A DNA stretch of 64,000 bases. Origin: Lates calcarifer (lineage: Eukaryota > Chordata > Actinopteri > Centropomidae). A program made the position numbers and the translations under genes. Positions 12,691 to 24,139 of the stretch are shown here, one piece after another; the stretch's first letter is position 1, and each line of letters starts with the position of its first letter. The notes beneath the pieces were generated by a model. That model had not been told where the DNA came from, searched no databases, and was given only the letters and a program-made list of their open reading frames with translations. The stretch covers positions 25,248,144 through 25,312,143 of the forward strand of contig NC_066848.1 in assembly GCF_001640805.2 (NCBI RefSeq), written 5' to 3'.

Positions 12691-13725
12691 TGTGATTGTC
12701 TCAGCTATTTCAGTGTGATGAGACCAGTGATGAGTGAAACTATTAATCACCGCATCCTCCAATGTATATTCCAGAGGTCTCAGCCAGTCATTTCACATTT
12801 TGTGCTGCTACACCTACATGAACCAAAATAGCAGATGTGCCCTGACACACCCACATAGCTTGTGCGCCAAAGACTTACGCTGTGCGCATGTGCAGTTAAA
12901 ATAAATGTGCATCTGACTGGATGTGTGTATAACAAACAAAGCACAAAAGCAGTGGCAGATTATTTATTTTTATTAAATAATTAGTTGTAGTTTTGGCAGT
13001 AATACTCACACACGCACCATGTTAGTGTTTATGTACCTCACTACATTTGAGTAATAACCACATTGGCCATTGTCTTATTTACTGTTGTTCTATTGTTGCT
13101 TCTAGTGGAAAGGAGTATGGGAAACACCAGAACAAATACAGATAGGTCAGCAAGTATAATAATTCTTTTACAGATATCTTCCTAATTTGGTCTGACCAAA
13201 CAAAATATTCTACAAAACATTATAATTGTTAAATTTGCAAACTAAAAGTACAGTAAAACTGTACAATGCTCTTCAGTGTTATTTGTCATTTATTTTATTT
13301 TTTTTGTTTGTTTTGTTTTTTTGTTTTTTTTTTTGATTGTTTGTTTGTTTTTGGAAGAAATAACTTTTCTGCATTGTACTTGTTTTCTCATAGTGAAATA
13401 AACATGTCAAATGCTGTAAAAGCCTTTATCAATTTTAAAGGACATTAAGTAGTAATTTCAAGTTCAAAGGCCCCTGTCTGTTAAATACATACACAGTTAT
13501 GACAGACCTTTTAAAATAAGAACTCTAATGATATTTTCACCTATATTTATTAGTAACACTTTATCCAAAAGGGCTATCATAAAGAACTATGTAATTTCAG
13601 GACTGATAACAGGGAAAACAGTGTGTTCAATTGGTACATGTGTTCAACTGCACAAAATGTCTCAATAATTGAAGGTAATGAACAAGAAATTGATATAAAA
13701 GAAAATTTATGGACAGTAAATTTAA

Positions 13726-13804
<79 letters not shown>

Positions 13805-14061
13805 AAGAAGATTTATATATATTATATAATAAATTATAATAAATTGATATTTATTTGGGGAACTTGAGCTTTTATAATTATATTATTCCCACTTTCCTGG
13901 TAATTAGTATCTTTTTTTCTACAGAGCTTTTTAGAAACTTCTTAGAAATTTAGAGGTGTTGAGAGTGAATGGCTGTAAAGCAACCAACAAGTCATTAGTT
14001 TAACTATTTTCGCCCTTATATATTAGGAGAGAATTACAAACATACTGAATATACTGAGTTA
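12691..14061. other. Intergenic AT-rich spacer between edaradd and the AHNAK-like gene
   Basis: The two genes converge here, since edaradd reads right and the AHNAK-like gene reads left. The spacer is AT-rich, contains a T-rich tract near 13300-13350 and a compound (TA)n(TG)n array, and shows no coding exon. Confidence 0.5.
13729..13802. repeat. Compound (TA)n(TG)n microsatellite
   Basis: About 17 TA units are followed, after a short break, by about 18 TG units. The open frame running into it encodes only Tyr-Ile then Val-Cys dipeptides and is not a gene. Confidence 0.95.
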
Positions 14062-14067
14062 TTTATT
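14062..14067 (-). terminator. Polyadenylation signal of the AHNAK-like gene
   Basis: AATAAA on the - strand (TTTATT on +), about 370 bases downstream of the stop codon at 14437. It is the best-placed canonical signal for this transcript. Confidence 0.6.
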
Positions 14068-14436
14068 GAACAAAAACAGTTAAACAGTTACATTCACTCA
14101 TACTGACATTGACTTATCTTAAGATTTTTTAGATAAAGTAATACAATTCTCAGAAAAAAATGTGATCGCATGCAATACTGAGGCAGTTATTTAATAATAA
14201 TAAGTAACATACTTCCTAATTAATAATGTTTAGAAAAAAGCTCATATAAATAACAGGAATATACACACAGTTTATAAAAACAAGTTCCTTCAATTGGCAA
14301 CCCAGAGTTAGAAGGAAGGATGGAGGATACTGCAGCCGGCATTATTTGTATAAAACTGTAGCAGGAGTAAATTAAACAATTAACTTCTCTTTTGTATGTA
14401 TTTACAATGTTTCTTAACTGAAGCTTTATGTAAGAA

Positions 14437-17400
14437 TCAGTCAGCATCTGAATCCTTGACATTAAGGACAAGCATATTGGAGAGGCTCAATGACAATTTG
14501 TCATTTTCATCCAATGTCGAAATTTCAGGGGCTGACAATCCCAGCACAGACTCTGGCTTCTCTACTTTAAAGGTACCTCCTCTCACCAAAGAGGAATCTT
14601 CTGCTTCTGCAGAGGCACTGACATCAAGACTTGGGGCAGCAAGCTTCAGATCAATACTTTTCGCTTCGGTCGGTGAGGCATTAGCTGAGGGTGCTTTTTC
14701 CTTTGCCATTTTCAGTCTCTCCATAATGTCAATTTTTTCTCCTGCTTTTGATGTTGCATTTACTATTGGCAAGCGGATCCCCTTGCTGACGACATAATCC
14801 TTTTCTTCTGTGTCAGGTTTGGATAAGCCCAAGGTATCACCAATTCCTCCACAGCCATCAATGCTATTTCTGGGCAGTCTGTGGAATTTGAATACAGGAA
14901 CCTCCATATCAGCATTTGGCACATCAGTTTCAGAGTCATTACCACTTCCCTCTTCATCAGCACCTGAACCAGACTTTAATCCCCATTTGAAGGGCCATCT
15001 CAGCTTACTTTTTGGAGAGCCTTTAACTTCAGCATCTGCCTCACCTGTGAAATCCAGTTCAGGTGTGTTAAGGTTTGTCTTCACTTCAGGAGCAGAGACG
15101 CTGACATCAGGTGAACTAATCCCTCCTTCAACACTGGGAGCTTTGACCTTCACATCAGGTGAGACATCAAGATCTGCACTGGCATTAACTTCTGGAGATT
15201 TTATTTTAGACCCCGAAAATCCAAATTTTGGAAACTTGAAATGTGGCATTTTGGATTTTTCAAGATTAGCATCTATACTTGGAGCTTTCACATCTACATC
15301 AGGTCCTTTGATATCTCCCTCTAAATTTGCCGCATTTAGGTCTATTGCAGGGACAGAGATGTTAGTATCTGCTGTAGTCGTGTCTAGGTTGACTTTGGGT
15401 GCCTCAATTCCAGCCTCAACTGAAGGATGAACACTGGGAACATCTACTTCAGGACTTGAAAGACCAAGTTTTGGAAACTTGAAATGAGGCAATTTAAAGT
15501 CACCCACATGAGAATCAAGACCTAGATCTGGTGTTTTCAACTGTGCATCGGGTCCTTTGATGTCTGCTTTGGGCAGGTTGATATCTACATTTGGAGCTTT
15601 CTGTGTGACATCAGGTGCTTCCAGTTCAACTTTTGGCAATGTGGTGTCTATGTTTGGTGTTGAGAGGTTTCCATCAATTTTTGGTGAAGATAGGCTGAGA
15701 TCTGCTTTTGGTAGATCCAGATGTGGTCCCTTTACATCAGCCTTGGGCAAAGTAAGGTCCCCTTCTGGGCCGTTAATCTTTGGGGCAGAAAGATTGAAGT
15801 CTGGTAAATCAACATTAGTTTTGGGGAGTGAAAGGTCAATATCTGTCTTAAGATCAGTATCCAGATCAGCCATTGCTGATTTAAGATCTACATCAGGAAC
15901 AGAGACTTCTGGAGTCTTAAGCTCTGCATCTGGTACCTGAGCCTTTGGTCCTCCAAAGTTAAATTTTGGCATTTTGAATGTGGGCATCTTTAATTTTCCA
16001 GAAGGAGCATCAATGTCAATGTCTGCTGTTTTAAGGTCTGGTCCTTTCAGGTCTGCTTTGGGCAGGCTCAAATCTGGAGCATCAAGGTCACCTTCAATTT
16101 TGGGGGCTGAAAGATTCAAGTCTGGTGCTTTTAGATTAACATCAGGGGCTGTTAGATCTGCTTTAGGTAGCTTTGCATCTACATCAGGAAGGGATAGATC
16201 CAGATCTGGACTCCTGAGGTCAGCATCAGCGTCAAGGCTAGGTCCTTTTACCCTTGGCCCAGATAAGCCAAACTTTGGAAGTTTTATTTTGGGGAGCTTG
16301 AATTTTCCTGCTGAGGCATCAACCTCTGGAGCATCAAGGTCTACATCAGGGCCTTTGAGATCAGTTTTTGGTAAATTAATGCCAAGATCTGGTGTATCAA
16401 GACTGCCTTCAATGTTTGGTGCAGACAAGGAGAGATCTGGTGCATTTATGTCTACATTTGGTGCATCCACATCAACTTTCGGTAAGTCAAGACTGGGATC
16501 AATGTCTGGTGCTTTTAAATCAGCATCCAATTCAGGACCCTTAACTTTTGTCCCTTTGAATTTAGGTAGTTTGATTTTAGGTAACTTCCATTTTCCATCA
16601 GGTGAGTCAAGTTCAAGATCTGGACCATTAAGATCCACATTTGGACCTCTGACATCAGCATTAGGCATGCTGACACTTAGGTCTGGAGCATCTATTCCAC
16701 CCTCAATGTTTGGTACACTCAAATCCACATCAGGCCCCTTGAGGTCCACATCTGGTACCTTCACATCAGCATTAATGTCAGCCTTTGGACCCTTCAGTGT
16801 GCCAAATTTGGATTTCTTTAATGTGAACCATTTGAATTTCCCAGATGGGCCTTCAACATCTGGTCCATCAACTTCTAACTTGGGGCTTTCCAGGTCAGCT
16901 TTTGGTACGTCTAGATTTACATCTGGTGCATTTATCTCACCATCAAGCTTTGGACCTGAAAGATTCAAGTCAGGGACAGCAACAGAATCTAGATCCACAT
17001 CTGGACCATTAACCTTAGCATCTGGGGCTGACCATTTAAACTTTTTAAGAGTGGGCCATTTGAACTTTCCAGATGGAGCTTCAATGTCTGCATTTGGTGC
17101 TTTAACATCAACATCAGCTTTGGGTAAATTCAGGTCAACATCAGGTGTATTGATCTCACAATCAGTTTTTGGAACTGAGAGATCAACATCTGGTGTGCTC
17201 AGATCTGCATTAAGATCCATATCAGCTTTGGGGCCATGAAGTTTGGGTTTTTTCCACTTAAGGTGGGGCCAGTTAATTTTCCCTGATGGAGCATCAATGT
17301 CAAGATCTGGACCCTGAACATCTACATCAGGGCCTTTAAGGTCAGCTTTTGGAAGACTCAGCTCAGCACTGGGTGCATCAATGTCACCTTCAATCTTTGG

Positions 17401-18626
17401 ACTTGAGAGGTTTAGATCAGGTGTGTTTAGGTCAGTGTCTATGTCTAAGTCTGCTTTTGGGCCCTGAAGTCTGGGCTTCTTCCATTTAAGATGAGGCCAG
17501 TTGATTTTACCAGATGGAGCTTCTGCATCAATATCTGGGGTTTTCATATGCAGATTAGGGCTTTCAAGGTCTGCCTTTGGCAGATTAATGTCAACATCTG
17601 GGGAACTTATCCCACCCTCCACTTTTGGAAGGGACAGATCAACATCTTGCGTGTTCAGGTTTGCATCTAAGTCCAGATCAGCTTTTGGGCCATGTAGATT
17701 TGGTTTCTTCCACTTTAAATGAGGCCAGTTGATTTTACCAGATGGAGCATCAATATCAAGATCTGGGGTTTGAGCATTTACATCTGGGCCTTTGATTTCA
17801 GCTTTGGGCAAGTTAATGTCAACATCTGGTGTGCCCAGATCCCCATCGATCTTTGGTGTAGAGAGGTTGACATCAGGTGCAGACAAGTCAGCATTTAAGT
17901 TGGCATCGGGGCCTTTAACTTTGGGACTTTTCCATTTTAGATGGGGCCACTTGATTTTACCTGAGACTGGCTCAATGTCAGCATTTGGGGCTTCTAATTT
18001 TACATCAGGACCATTCAGATCCACTTTTGGCCCACTCAGGTCTAAATCTGGACTTTTAAGGTCTAAGTTGGGGGTTGACAGGTTAAGGTCTGGTGTCTCT
18101 AGACTTCCACTGACAGGGAGAGCTACATCTCCAGAAACATTTGATTTTGGTGTTTTGACCTCAGGTAGACCGAAGTCTGGCATTGTGAATTTTGGAACCT
18201 TGTATTTTATGGTGTCTGTCTTGATTTCCGGTTTCTTGATGTCCAGTGAGGCACTGGGAGTGTTGAGCTGGGGAGTCGAGACACTGACATCAGGTGCTTT
18301 GAGGGTGCCATCTAGATCTCCATTTATATCTGGTCCAGTCAGTCCCAGGGAAGGCATTGTGACACCAGCATTAGCTGAAGGCTTATTTATACTGAGACTA
18401 GGAAGGTCTCCATTAAGAGTGGGACCACTTATTCCACCCCCCAATCCCTGTGTAGCATTTAGCTTTCCACTCAGGTCATCAAGGGAAACATTTGGTGCCT
18501 CAGCAGATGCATTTAGTGACAGATCCTTCTTTAGGTCAGGCATCTGTTGGTGATGAAATGATAAACAATGTAGGTTAACATACACTTTAGCACTAAATAC
18601 AAAACATCATTTAAAGAAGACTCTGT

Positions 18627-18667
<41 letters not shown>

Positions 18668-19105
18668 CCTGGGGTTATGACATCTACCTCTGCAGAGTCT
18701 TTGAGACGTAATCCCAAGGAGTCAAGGCCTGCTCTGGCACCCAGCTTCCTTCTTTGTCAGAACCTTCATGTTGTTGTCATACGGCTCCAAGACCCTCAGG
18801 ATGTTTAGCACTTCATTTTTGTTGAGGTGGTCTAGGTGTATAGTGGCTGCAACAATCTCATCCCCTGCAACAACAAAAAAACTACTCACCAAAACCATTT
18901 CAACATATTGATATTTTTTCTCAAATTTCATATGCTGGTTGGACTGTCATAAAACAGCAAGAAATTCATAGGTTTTTCTATTACCTGCTTGCAAGCCACT
19001 CTTTGCAGCAATTTTGTCGTCTGTGATTCCTGTAATGATGACTCCTTTCTCTGAGTCATCTAGGAGCAGGCTTTCCGAAAAACTTCTACTCTTGTTGTCT
19101 CTGCT
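14437..19105 (-). CDS. AHNAK-like PDZ and giant-repeat scaffold protein
   Basis: AHNAK-family proteins are very large scaffolds at the cytoplasmic face of the plasma membrane. Proposed coding exons: 19105-18985 and 18864-18688 (a PDZ-like domain, with KGVIITGITDDKIAAKSG then GDEIVAATIHLDHLNKNEVL), then one giant exon 18543-14437 of 1368 codons. The giant exon is made of degenerate repeats of the type GPDVDLNLPKADLKGPDV. Within it, about four supermodules of 76-77 residues open with SGKINWPHLKWKKP, followed by variants (SGKFKWPTLKK, GKFKLPKIKLPKF, KMPHFKFPKFGF). The non-repeat C-terminus ends LSNMLVLNVKDSDAD. Repeat style fits AHNAK rather than periaxin. The second PDZ exon contains an apparent one-base frame break near 18745 (see findings). 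The start of exon 19105 is uncertain, as its acceptor has a weak pyrimidine tract. It is shorter than mammalian AHNAK (over 5000 residues). AHNAK versus AHNAK2 cannot be resolved, so no symbol is given. Confidence 0.8.
18630..18665. repeat. (TA)n microsatellite inside a 144-base intron
   Basis: About 18 TA units within the short intron (18544-18687) between the second PDZ exon and the giant repeat exon of the AHNAK-like gene. It lies close to the donor side on the coding strand. Confidence 0.9.
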
Positions 19106-21422
19106 CTTTATTTGAAAGTGGTTATAATACACAAAATAAGACAGACTTGTAATATTTTCACACATTTGCACCATAACCTTTGTTATCATCCATCTTTTCA
19201 ATGTGAATTAAGAATGTCTGCATTTTTTCTGTTTATATCACATATATTTCTACTATATTTCTACTGTTTTTGTGTTAGTCTGTCATACTTACCATCATTT
19301 CGTGGCTATATTTACATCCACATATCATGGAATTTATATCAAAATTCAAGAAACCATGGAACTCAAAACCACATCAAAGTTACCTGTAAACACCAGAGAA
19401 AAGCAACATTAGTCATGATATTAAAACTTAAATCAGTGGCATAAATACACTATGTACCTTAGGCAAGGTAAGGATGCAGGGAACCAGTGTAGAATTTTAA
19501 TAAATGATAATTGTTTCAGAAACATTTTTAAGCTAAAGTGAAATCTCCATGTACTGACTCAGACTGATTACTGATTGTTGATATTCTATATTTATGATAA
19601 AGTATTGAACTACTGCCAAAAAACAGGTAAACTGCACATGCCTCTATGAATATTTAATTCTAAGACATATTTCTTACATTCGGACCTTATAACTATTTTC
19701 CATATTACCATTTGATTTGAATTATGGATTGTTGTCATGTTTAAGGTAACCCACATCATGCCTGTACAAGCTGCCCAAAACCTCTGGTAATTCCTGATAT
19801 TTGACTTCAGATGAATACATACAGTAGAAGAAGAAGGCAAGAAGACAAGATGGCAGCACAAACAGCACTATAAAAAGTCATATCATGAGTACAATCATAG
19901 TTGTAGCCACTCTAAAATCATTCCAACCAACAGTATGTAGCTCATTCTTCTACCCACACACCTGTGCTCAGACTTCTTCACCTGCCTTTAGCAGCTCTTT
20001 TTGACCCTGACTGACAGAGAAACGACGCCCACACACTATCACCTCACACTTCAGGAATCCAAAACCTCTGCCAGGTTTGTTCAGGGGAATGTATGCGTCC
20101 GAACCAGTCAGTTTGGATGCATTCTGAGTGACACACCACACATGAAACACACACACAAACACATCCACACACACACACACACACACAGCCCTCCCTTCAA
20201 CCACACCCCAACATTTTCACATGTAAATGCTAATGTTATTCACTTGCAGCATAGTCGCATAGATAAAACCAGAGCAGGCTTTAGGTTTGGTGATGCTTGG
20301 TTGGGGAAATAAAGGGAATCAAGGATGTTTTCTTCCACTGGGAACTGTCCCATAATGCTACAAAGCAAATCTGATGTTAAACAGTCAACACCCATCAGTG
20401 TTAATGCAACAGTCACAACGTTCCTCTAAAAGCTAATCATGTCCTCAAGTGGAATTAACAACTCAGCAGTCATAACTGTCAGAAACTGAGCAAGTAACTT
20501 CACTGTGCAATGAGAGGCCACATGAGAGGCAATTAGAAACCTGTTGACATCAGATTTCCAAGGATACATAGAGTGAGAGCTCAAAATACACATCAGAGAT
20601 TTAAATAAAAGACATAAAGAAATAAAAGACAGAGGTATAGACAAATTACATTAACTGCATGACAGCCTCAGGCTCTACACATACTTCTCCAAACAAGAAA
20701 TAAGCAGCAATACTAAGAAAACAGGAAAGGCAGTAGTGAGTGCGGTGTGGTTAATAGGTGTATCCTGTAAAACAGGGTGGCAACATTAAAACTGACACCA
20801 GCTGCACAATGTTAACAGCAGGGTGTGAGTCAGATGACCACAGAATTCAACATTTCCTAGCCAGGACAGCAGCACTACCAATTATTTTAATATTGGATAT
20901 AAAACTTTTTGGATTTAATGTTTTAAATAATAAATGTTTTATTTGAAATCCTCACTTGTTGTTTATGCCAAAAACCACAACACATTGCCAAAGATCTAGA
21001 CATTGTAGTTTGGCCATGACGTATCAAAACAGCATTTAAAAATCTTTGACTTGTGAATAACTTTGGAGAATATTATAAGACAATATGTACTTCCAACAGA
21101 TGTCAAGAATATTACTTAACCACTTTTAACTACTCTAATGTTAACTGAAATTCAGTGCATATCCCATCACCAAATCTGAGACACTGAGTTCAAGTTTTTA
21201 AGTTTTAAATTAATGTAATTTTCCATCATATTTTTTCCCTAGAACAATTCAACATGATTACCTGAATAACAAAAAGTTAAAAACTCCACCTGTTTAGTAT
21301 AATACTTGAATTCGAATTCATATTTCATTTTTAAACAACATGTTTTACACAATAGAGGATTTTTATCAATTATCTCATATCAAGCAAAAAGAAGCCACAG
21401 ACCACATATTTGATGGACTCAC
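19106..21422 (-). other. Probable first intron of the AHNAK-like gene
   Basis: No further PDZ or repeat coding could be found in this stretch on either strand. It contains an imperfect (CA)n tract at about 20145-20190. If the proposed first exon ending at 21423 is right, this is the intron between it and the first PDZ exon. Confidence 0.4.
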
Positions 21423-21540
21423 CATACACTGCTGCTAAAGACGCTTCCACCTGAGGAAGTCCAGGGAAAGATGTCTCCTCCTTGGAGTATCAGTTCTGCT
21501 CTGTCAGGCTGGATGGGCTGGACCTGTCTATAAACTTAAA
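21423..21540 (-). promoter_or_regulatory. Candidate promoter and first exon of the AHNAK-like gene
   Basis: On the - strand a TATA-like TTTATAGA lies near 21530, followed by a GC-richer leader that ends in GTGTATG and a strong donor GTGAGTCC after 21423. An ATG would then sit exactly at the exon end. Joined to the exon at 19105 it opens the PDZ frame in phase 0 (M, then SRDNKSRSFSESLLL). The Kozak context is poor, so a start within a later exon or a missing exon is possible. Confidence 0.3.
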
Positions 21541-22264
21541 GCCACCAGGAGAACAGGTTAGGCCGCATCAGCACCGCCTCTCCTAGTGCTCCCTTTCTCC
21601 ATGCAAGATAGACACACACACACTCCCACACATACACACACCTTAATTTCAAAATATGTCACAGAGAGCAACCTGCAGACCTCTTGGCAGCCGAAACCTG
21701 ACTAGAAAGCACATGCGAGAAAGACATAGCAGAGGGAAGCACACCACTCCTTAACAGGACTAACCAGGTTTACAAAGAAACAAATGCGCAGCAACTGTCT
21801 CACACAAAAACATTTCACTAACTTCATTTTGCTTCTTTGCAAAATGAAGAAACTGATTGTTTGCATTTTTACTTTTACTTTACATTTTCCTAAAATTATT
21901 TCTTGATTTATTTTCTGTATACCAGGTCACACTTCAGAGCCAGGTTAGCTGTTTTCCTGTTTCAGTCTATACTAAGCTAAGATAGTGAGATTGGTGAGAT
22001 TGTTTTGTCAGCTGCTCTGTCCAAGGTCAAGAATGAACTTTTAGCTCTCAACACTGAAAAATGAATGTAGATTTAAGCACAGGCTCTGTTTTCAGTAGGG
22101 ATGTAGGTGTTGTATAAGAACTTCAGAGCTGATATATATATGTTAACCACATATAAACAATGAAACCCTGTTTTACATCATGGTGTTCGTTATCTCCAGT
22201 GCAGCTATCGTACTGAGACATCATGCATGATCACCCACTAACTGTCCTCTGTATTATCATCTTC

Positions 22265-22560
22265 ACATGTGCAGTGATGGAAACTAACTACATCTACTAC
22301 TAGTAGTATGAGGTACTAATATTTCTGTTACATGCTTTATACATCGCTACATTTGACAGGGAGATATTGCACTTTTTATTCCAACTACATTTATCTGGCA
22401 GCTGTGGCAGATTAAGATTTTAAGAACGTATAATGACCACATAAAGTACAGCCTGTTGTTACAGAGCTACACCTCTGCCACCACACCATGAAATATTACT
22501 TACATTCTTCACTCTTTTACTTTAAATACATTTAGTAAAGTAAATTATCTGATCAAAATA
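22265..22560. repeat. Teleost dispersed repeat (stepwise-TACTT type)
   Basis: The sequence follows a familiar fish repeat consensus: GTGATGGAAACTAACTACAT at the left, then CTACATTTGACAGGGAGATA, CACTTTTTATTCCAACTACA and a TTTAGTAAAGTAA end. It is non-coding and decayed. Identification is by recall of the consensus. Confidence 0.5.
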
Positions 22561-23842
22561 TGTGAAGTCTAATTTGTGTGGCCTGTGATTCAACAGTGTT
22601 TCAGTTTCAAGTGAACAAAAATATACAGGGGAGGATAAAATCATACAAAAAACACTCTGTGGTGCTAATAAAGCACAGACAAGGCAAAGAGGTGTTGATT
22701 AGACCCTGTGGTAAATTTTCAGATGATAATTTACAGTGTTGGTGAACTGGATCTGTTTACTGTTGTAAGGCATTTCAGTTATTTTCGAGATAGTGTCACT
22801 TCAACATTCTTCTCACCAGGATACATACCAAGCTACAGTACACAGCACAAGTCACTACCCAACCCATCCAACTAATTAATACAATGTGACGACTGTGTAT
22901 GGCAGAGATCAAGAAGGGTGTTGTCAGTGTAAGACGTTAGCTAAACAATGAGCGATAGAAACTAAAGAATTCTTAATTAGGAGAGGAGGAATGAGTTGTC
23001 TTTTCAGTTCCTCAGTGGAGTCACAGATCACAGATAATAGCTACAGACTCTAACTCTGCCATAAAGGGGTGTGTGTCAGCTGTAGAGGAGGTTTCTCATC
23101 AGCATTTTCATATGTCAGTTTCCAGCATGAGACAGCCAACAGAGTTTCATAGGGATCTGTGGCCAAACTACTGTTACTTCACATACACTACAAAATGATT
23201 AAAGGGTCATTCCAGTTAGCTGGGAAACAAACAACAGACAGATAAATGATAAAATGGCCAAAATCAGAGTAGCAGAGGCCAAGATACATTCACACATTCA
23301 CTTTTAGTCTCTAGTCAAGCATCAAAAAACACTGGAATCTAAATTTTCCAATGTGTAACCAATAACATCTTTTTACAGACCTTGCCAGTTTGTAATGCAG
23401 ACAGATCCATGTAAGACATTACACAACTGTTTTCACACAGAGAGTAGTACTCCTCATGGCTAATAGGCTAATCTCCAGGTGCGAAGTGGGTGGAGTGGAA
23501 TGACAAGCATGATGACATGTTGACCATCAGAGAGCACACATCTGTCTACCCCCTACCCAGACCAACTATAGAGTTACCAATGACAGGTAAACTCAATTTT
23601 ACTGGTATTATCACACTAGTCCTGCTCCATCTAAACAGGAGTTATCAGAATCCTTGTTTGCATTAGACCTCTGTCCTCTAGATCAAAATCTACACTTGAG
23701 TAAATTGAGGTGGCAGCAAATCAATGGTAGGTGCCACAATGTCTTTATAAATTGAGCTGTTTCTGTAGGAACTATCCAGATGTCACCCCAAAACACCAAA
23801 AAGCATCTAGTTTCCTGAGGCTCCAGGGAAATTCAATGAGGG

Positions 23843-23878
23843 TTTTCCATTTTAAATGGGGCCACTTGATTTTGCCTG
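23843..23878 (-). pseudogene. 36-base fragment of the AHNAK-like repeat exon
   Basis: Thirty-four of 36 bases match 17928-17963 in the giant AHNAK-like exon, in the same orientation. On the - strand it encodes GKIKWPHLKWK, the hallmark opening of the supermodule. It abuts directly the left end of a dispersed repeat copy at 23880. No splice sites flank it convincingly, so it looks like a captured scrap rather than an exon. Confidence 0.6.
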
Positions 23879-23879
23879 C

Positions 23880-24120
23880 CTCCAGCCTATCCCAGCTGAT
23901 AGGGCTTACTGGGCTGACATTGGGCAAGAGGCAGGGTACACCCTGTACAGATCACCAATCCTTCGCACACATATAGACAAACAACCATTCACACTTTAGA
24001 GACAATTTAGAGTCACCAATTAACCTGCATGTCTTTGGACTGTGGGAGGAAGATTGAGAACCCATAGAGAACCCAAGCAGGAACAGGGAGAATATGCAAA
24101 CTCCACACAGAAAAGCCCCA
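23880..24120 (+). repeat. Teleost dispersed repeat, copy 2 (CCATCCATCC type)
   Basis: This shares GGGCAAGAGGCAGGGTACAC, CAATTTAGAGTCACCAATTA and GTCTTTGGACTGTGGGAGGA with the copy at 12351-12690. It is truncated at both ends and more diverged, and it lacks the tRNA-like end. Confidence 0.7.
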
Positions 24121-24139
24121 AACAAAGCAGGTCAGAGTG

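Noticed and set aside
13623..13805. 60-codon frame ending in repeated Tyr-Ile and Val-Cys
   Set aside because: It is a translation of the compound (TA)n(TG)n microsatellite.
15974..17239. 421-codon open frame on the + strand, with further long ones at 14810-15430, 15557-15940 and 17792-18553
   Set aside because: These lie antisense to the AHNAK-like repeat exon. The biased codons of the repeat (few reverse-frame stops) keep the opposite strand open. The product is a low-complexity Ser/Gly/Phe echo of the repeat, without domains.
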